Assembly: GCA_021106995.1 (NCBI GenBank)
Contig: JAIOTG010000035.1
Coordinates: forward strand, 1 to 5,078
Source of the DNA: a bacterium
Lineage (GTDB): Bacteria > Patescibacteriota > Patescibacteriia > Patescibacteriales > JAGXOH01
DNA length: 5,078 nucleotides
Reading direction: 5' to 3'
Both the position numbers and the translations under genes were made by a program. The notes beneath the pieces are model-generated. The model saw only the letters and a list, made by a program, of their open reading frames with translations. It made no database searches and was not told the origin of the DNA. Of the stretch, positions 4,346 to 5,078 are shown in pieces (the stretch's first letter is position 1; every line of letters starts with the position of its first letter).

Positions 4346-4831
4346 TTATTTTTTAATAATATTTTCAATTGCCCCCCACTTACTATATCCCTCTTTAGGT
4401 ACTAATAAAATCACTTCATCTTCGACATCACCTTTAAAATAAGTCACACTAGCCAAAAGCACTTTCCATTTCCTATCTCCAAAAACTACTGCGAAATTCT
4501 CATCATCTCTCTTTTTTAAAATCCCTTTAATTCTATCTCTTTCAATCGGACTTATTTGTTTATAAATAAAAGAATTATTCGGGGTAATGGTTAATTTTAA
4601 AATATCTCCCTCAACTAATTTTGACTTTGAAGCATAATTATTTGGAACAGCATACTGACGCCCATCCGGCCCAATCATATTTTCCCCATCAAAAACACCT
4701 TCTATAATCTCCCCTTCTTCTTCATATTTTATTTCCGATAAATCAGGTGCTCCTTCTTTTATTTTTATATCGTCGAAATCCTTGAATAAATTTAATAATT
4801 TTTCGCTGTTATCCTTGGTATTTTTAAGCAA
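4346..4831 (-). CDS. Conserved-looking hypothetical protein next to dnaX (C-terminal two thirds)
   Basis: A soluble protein with a charged helical N-terminal part (NTKDNSEKLLNLFKDF) and a C-terminal beta-rich region. GPDGRQYAVPNNYASKSKLV and EGDILKLTI look like a small barrel-type module, followed by FAVVFGDRKWKVLLASVTYF and a final VPKEGYSKWGAIENIIKK. I know of no function; it resembles hypothetical proteins that accompany dnaX in Patescibacteria, but I cannot verify this. The only in-frame start in this stop-free stretch near its 5' end is TTG at 4831, with no SD. The helix clearly continues upstream of it (YRKISLIKA), so the real start is probably ATG 5068 with interruptions (see 4832-5068). 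The TAA is 13 bp before dnaX, so the two are co-transcribed. The coding call is good; the start is doubtful. Confidence 0.8.
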   Translation of the reverse strand: MLKNTKDNSEKLLNLFKDFDDIKIKEGAPDLSEIKYEEEGEIIEGVFDGENMIGPDGRQYAVPNNYASKSKLVEGDILKLTITPNNSFIYKQISPIERDRIKGILKKRDDENFAVVFGDRKWKVLLASVTYFKGDVEDEVILLVPKEGYSKWGAIENIIKK

Positions 4832-5068
4832 AGCTTTGATTAAAGATATTTTTCTATAACTTAAATAAACACCCTCTTCTCCTTGCTCTTCTTTTGATTC
4901 TGATATAATTTTATCCTCATTTTTTTATCCGATTATTTCCTCTTCCCTATTTATTTCCTCAATCTTATTATTTTTTTTATTTACAAAAAACTCTTCACAA
5001 TCCCTTCAGTCTTACTTGCCTAATTCTGAACTTACTTTTTCATATCTCTTATTTAATTCTTCATCCAT
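4832..5068 (-). pseudogene. Interrupted N-terminal segment of the gene upstream of dnaX
   Basis: From ATG 5068 the reading frame is in phase with 4831-4346. It encodes 79 codons of the same charged, helical composition (MDEELNKRYEKVSSELGK at the start, then NNKIEEINREEEIIG, KNEDKIISESKEEQGEEG and YRKISLIKA). It is broken by TAA (5014-5012), TGA (5008-5006) and TAA (4927-4925). The first two stops disappear if one base is extra near 5012 and one is missing in the T-run near 4985: the alternate frame reads KTEGIVKSF. The third stop would need a substitution. Either the gene is decaying or the sequence has errors near its end. With the downstream part the intact product would be about 240 aa. 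Confidence 0.6.
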
Positions 5069-5078
5069 ATAGTTTGAC

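Noticed and set aside
4333..4368. Extended dnaX start at TTG 4368 (12 extra residues)
   Set aside because: It would overlap the upstream gene by 23 bp, and the added residues are a low-complexity KILLKNNNFKN run. The conserved DnaX N-terminus begins at ATG 4332.
4832..5068. Stop codon recoding (TGA or TAA read as sense)
   Set aside because: The long dnaX and lipase frames contain no internal TGA, and TAA is used as a normal terminator for several genes, so the interruptions are real stops.
1..5078. CRISPR array, insertion sequence or transposase
   Set aside because: There are no regularly spaced direct repeats, no transposase-like protein, and no terminal inverted repeats.

Overview
The window is AT-rich, and every gene I can support lies on the minus strand, so transcription runs from high to low coordinates. 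Small Lys/Ile/Asn-rich proteins, weak or absent Shine-Dalgarno (SD) sites on most genes, and a dnaX gene preceded by a small conserved-looking hypothetical protein suggest a reduced-genome bacterium, probably Patescibacteria (CPR). That is inference; no rRNA or marker phylogeny is available. Stop codons seen are TAA and TAG, and the long frames contain no TGA, so there is no sign that UGA is recoded.

Region 1 (5078-1791) is a compact housekeeping unit. It holds a hypothetical protein gene whose N-terminal third is interrupted by stops, then dnaX (DNA polymerase III tau/gamma), a patatin-like phospholipase that starts on the base after the dnaX stop codon, and tRNA-Gln(CUG) 4 bp further on. 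A 10-bp palindromic hairpin closes the unit. dnaX carries an in-frame A_AAA_AAG heptamer at the boundary between the clamp-loader core and the tau-specific C-terminus. A -1 shift there meets a TAA after one codon, the same layout as the E. coli gamma/tau frameshift.

Region 2 (1790-497) lies just 3' of the tRNA and looks like an accessory patchwork. It contains: (i) a tiny transcription unit with a near-consensus promoter, a perfect SD, a 15-codon ORF able to fold into three small hairpins (one with a UUCG tetraloop), and a strong terminator; (ii) three degenerate copies of tRNA 3' ends (T-arm plus acceptor), all in the same orientation as the real tRNA; (iii) two small orphan genes, of 127 aa and 119 aa (the latter membrane-anchored); and (iv) several intrinsic terminators. 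One tRNA-like copy overlaps the stop codon of the 127-aa gene, and the promoter of the 119-aa gene starts directly beyond it. This resembles small gene cassettes laid down at a tRNA 3' end. No integrase is in the window.

Region 3 (496-1) is the control region and first 115 codons of argB (N-acetylglutamate kinase). It has a good SD, and a perfect 15-bp palindrome lies over a TATAAT box. The gene runs off the window edge.
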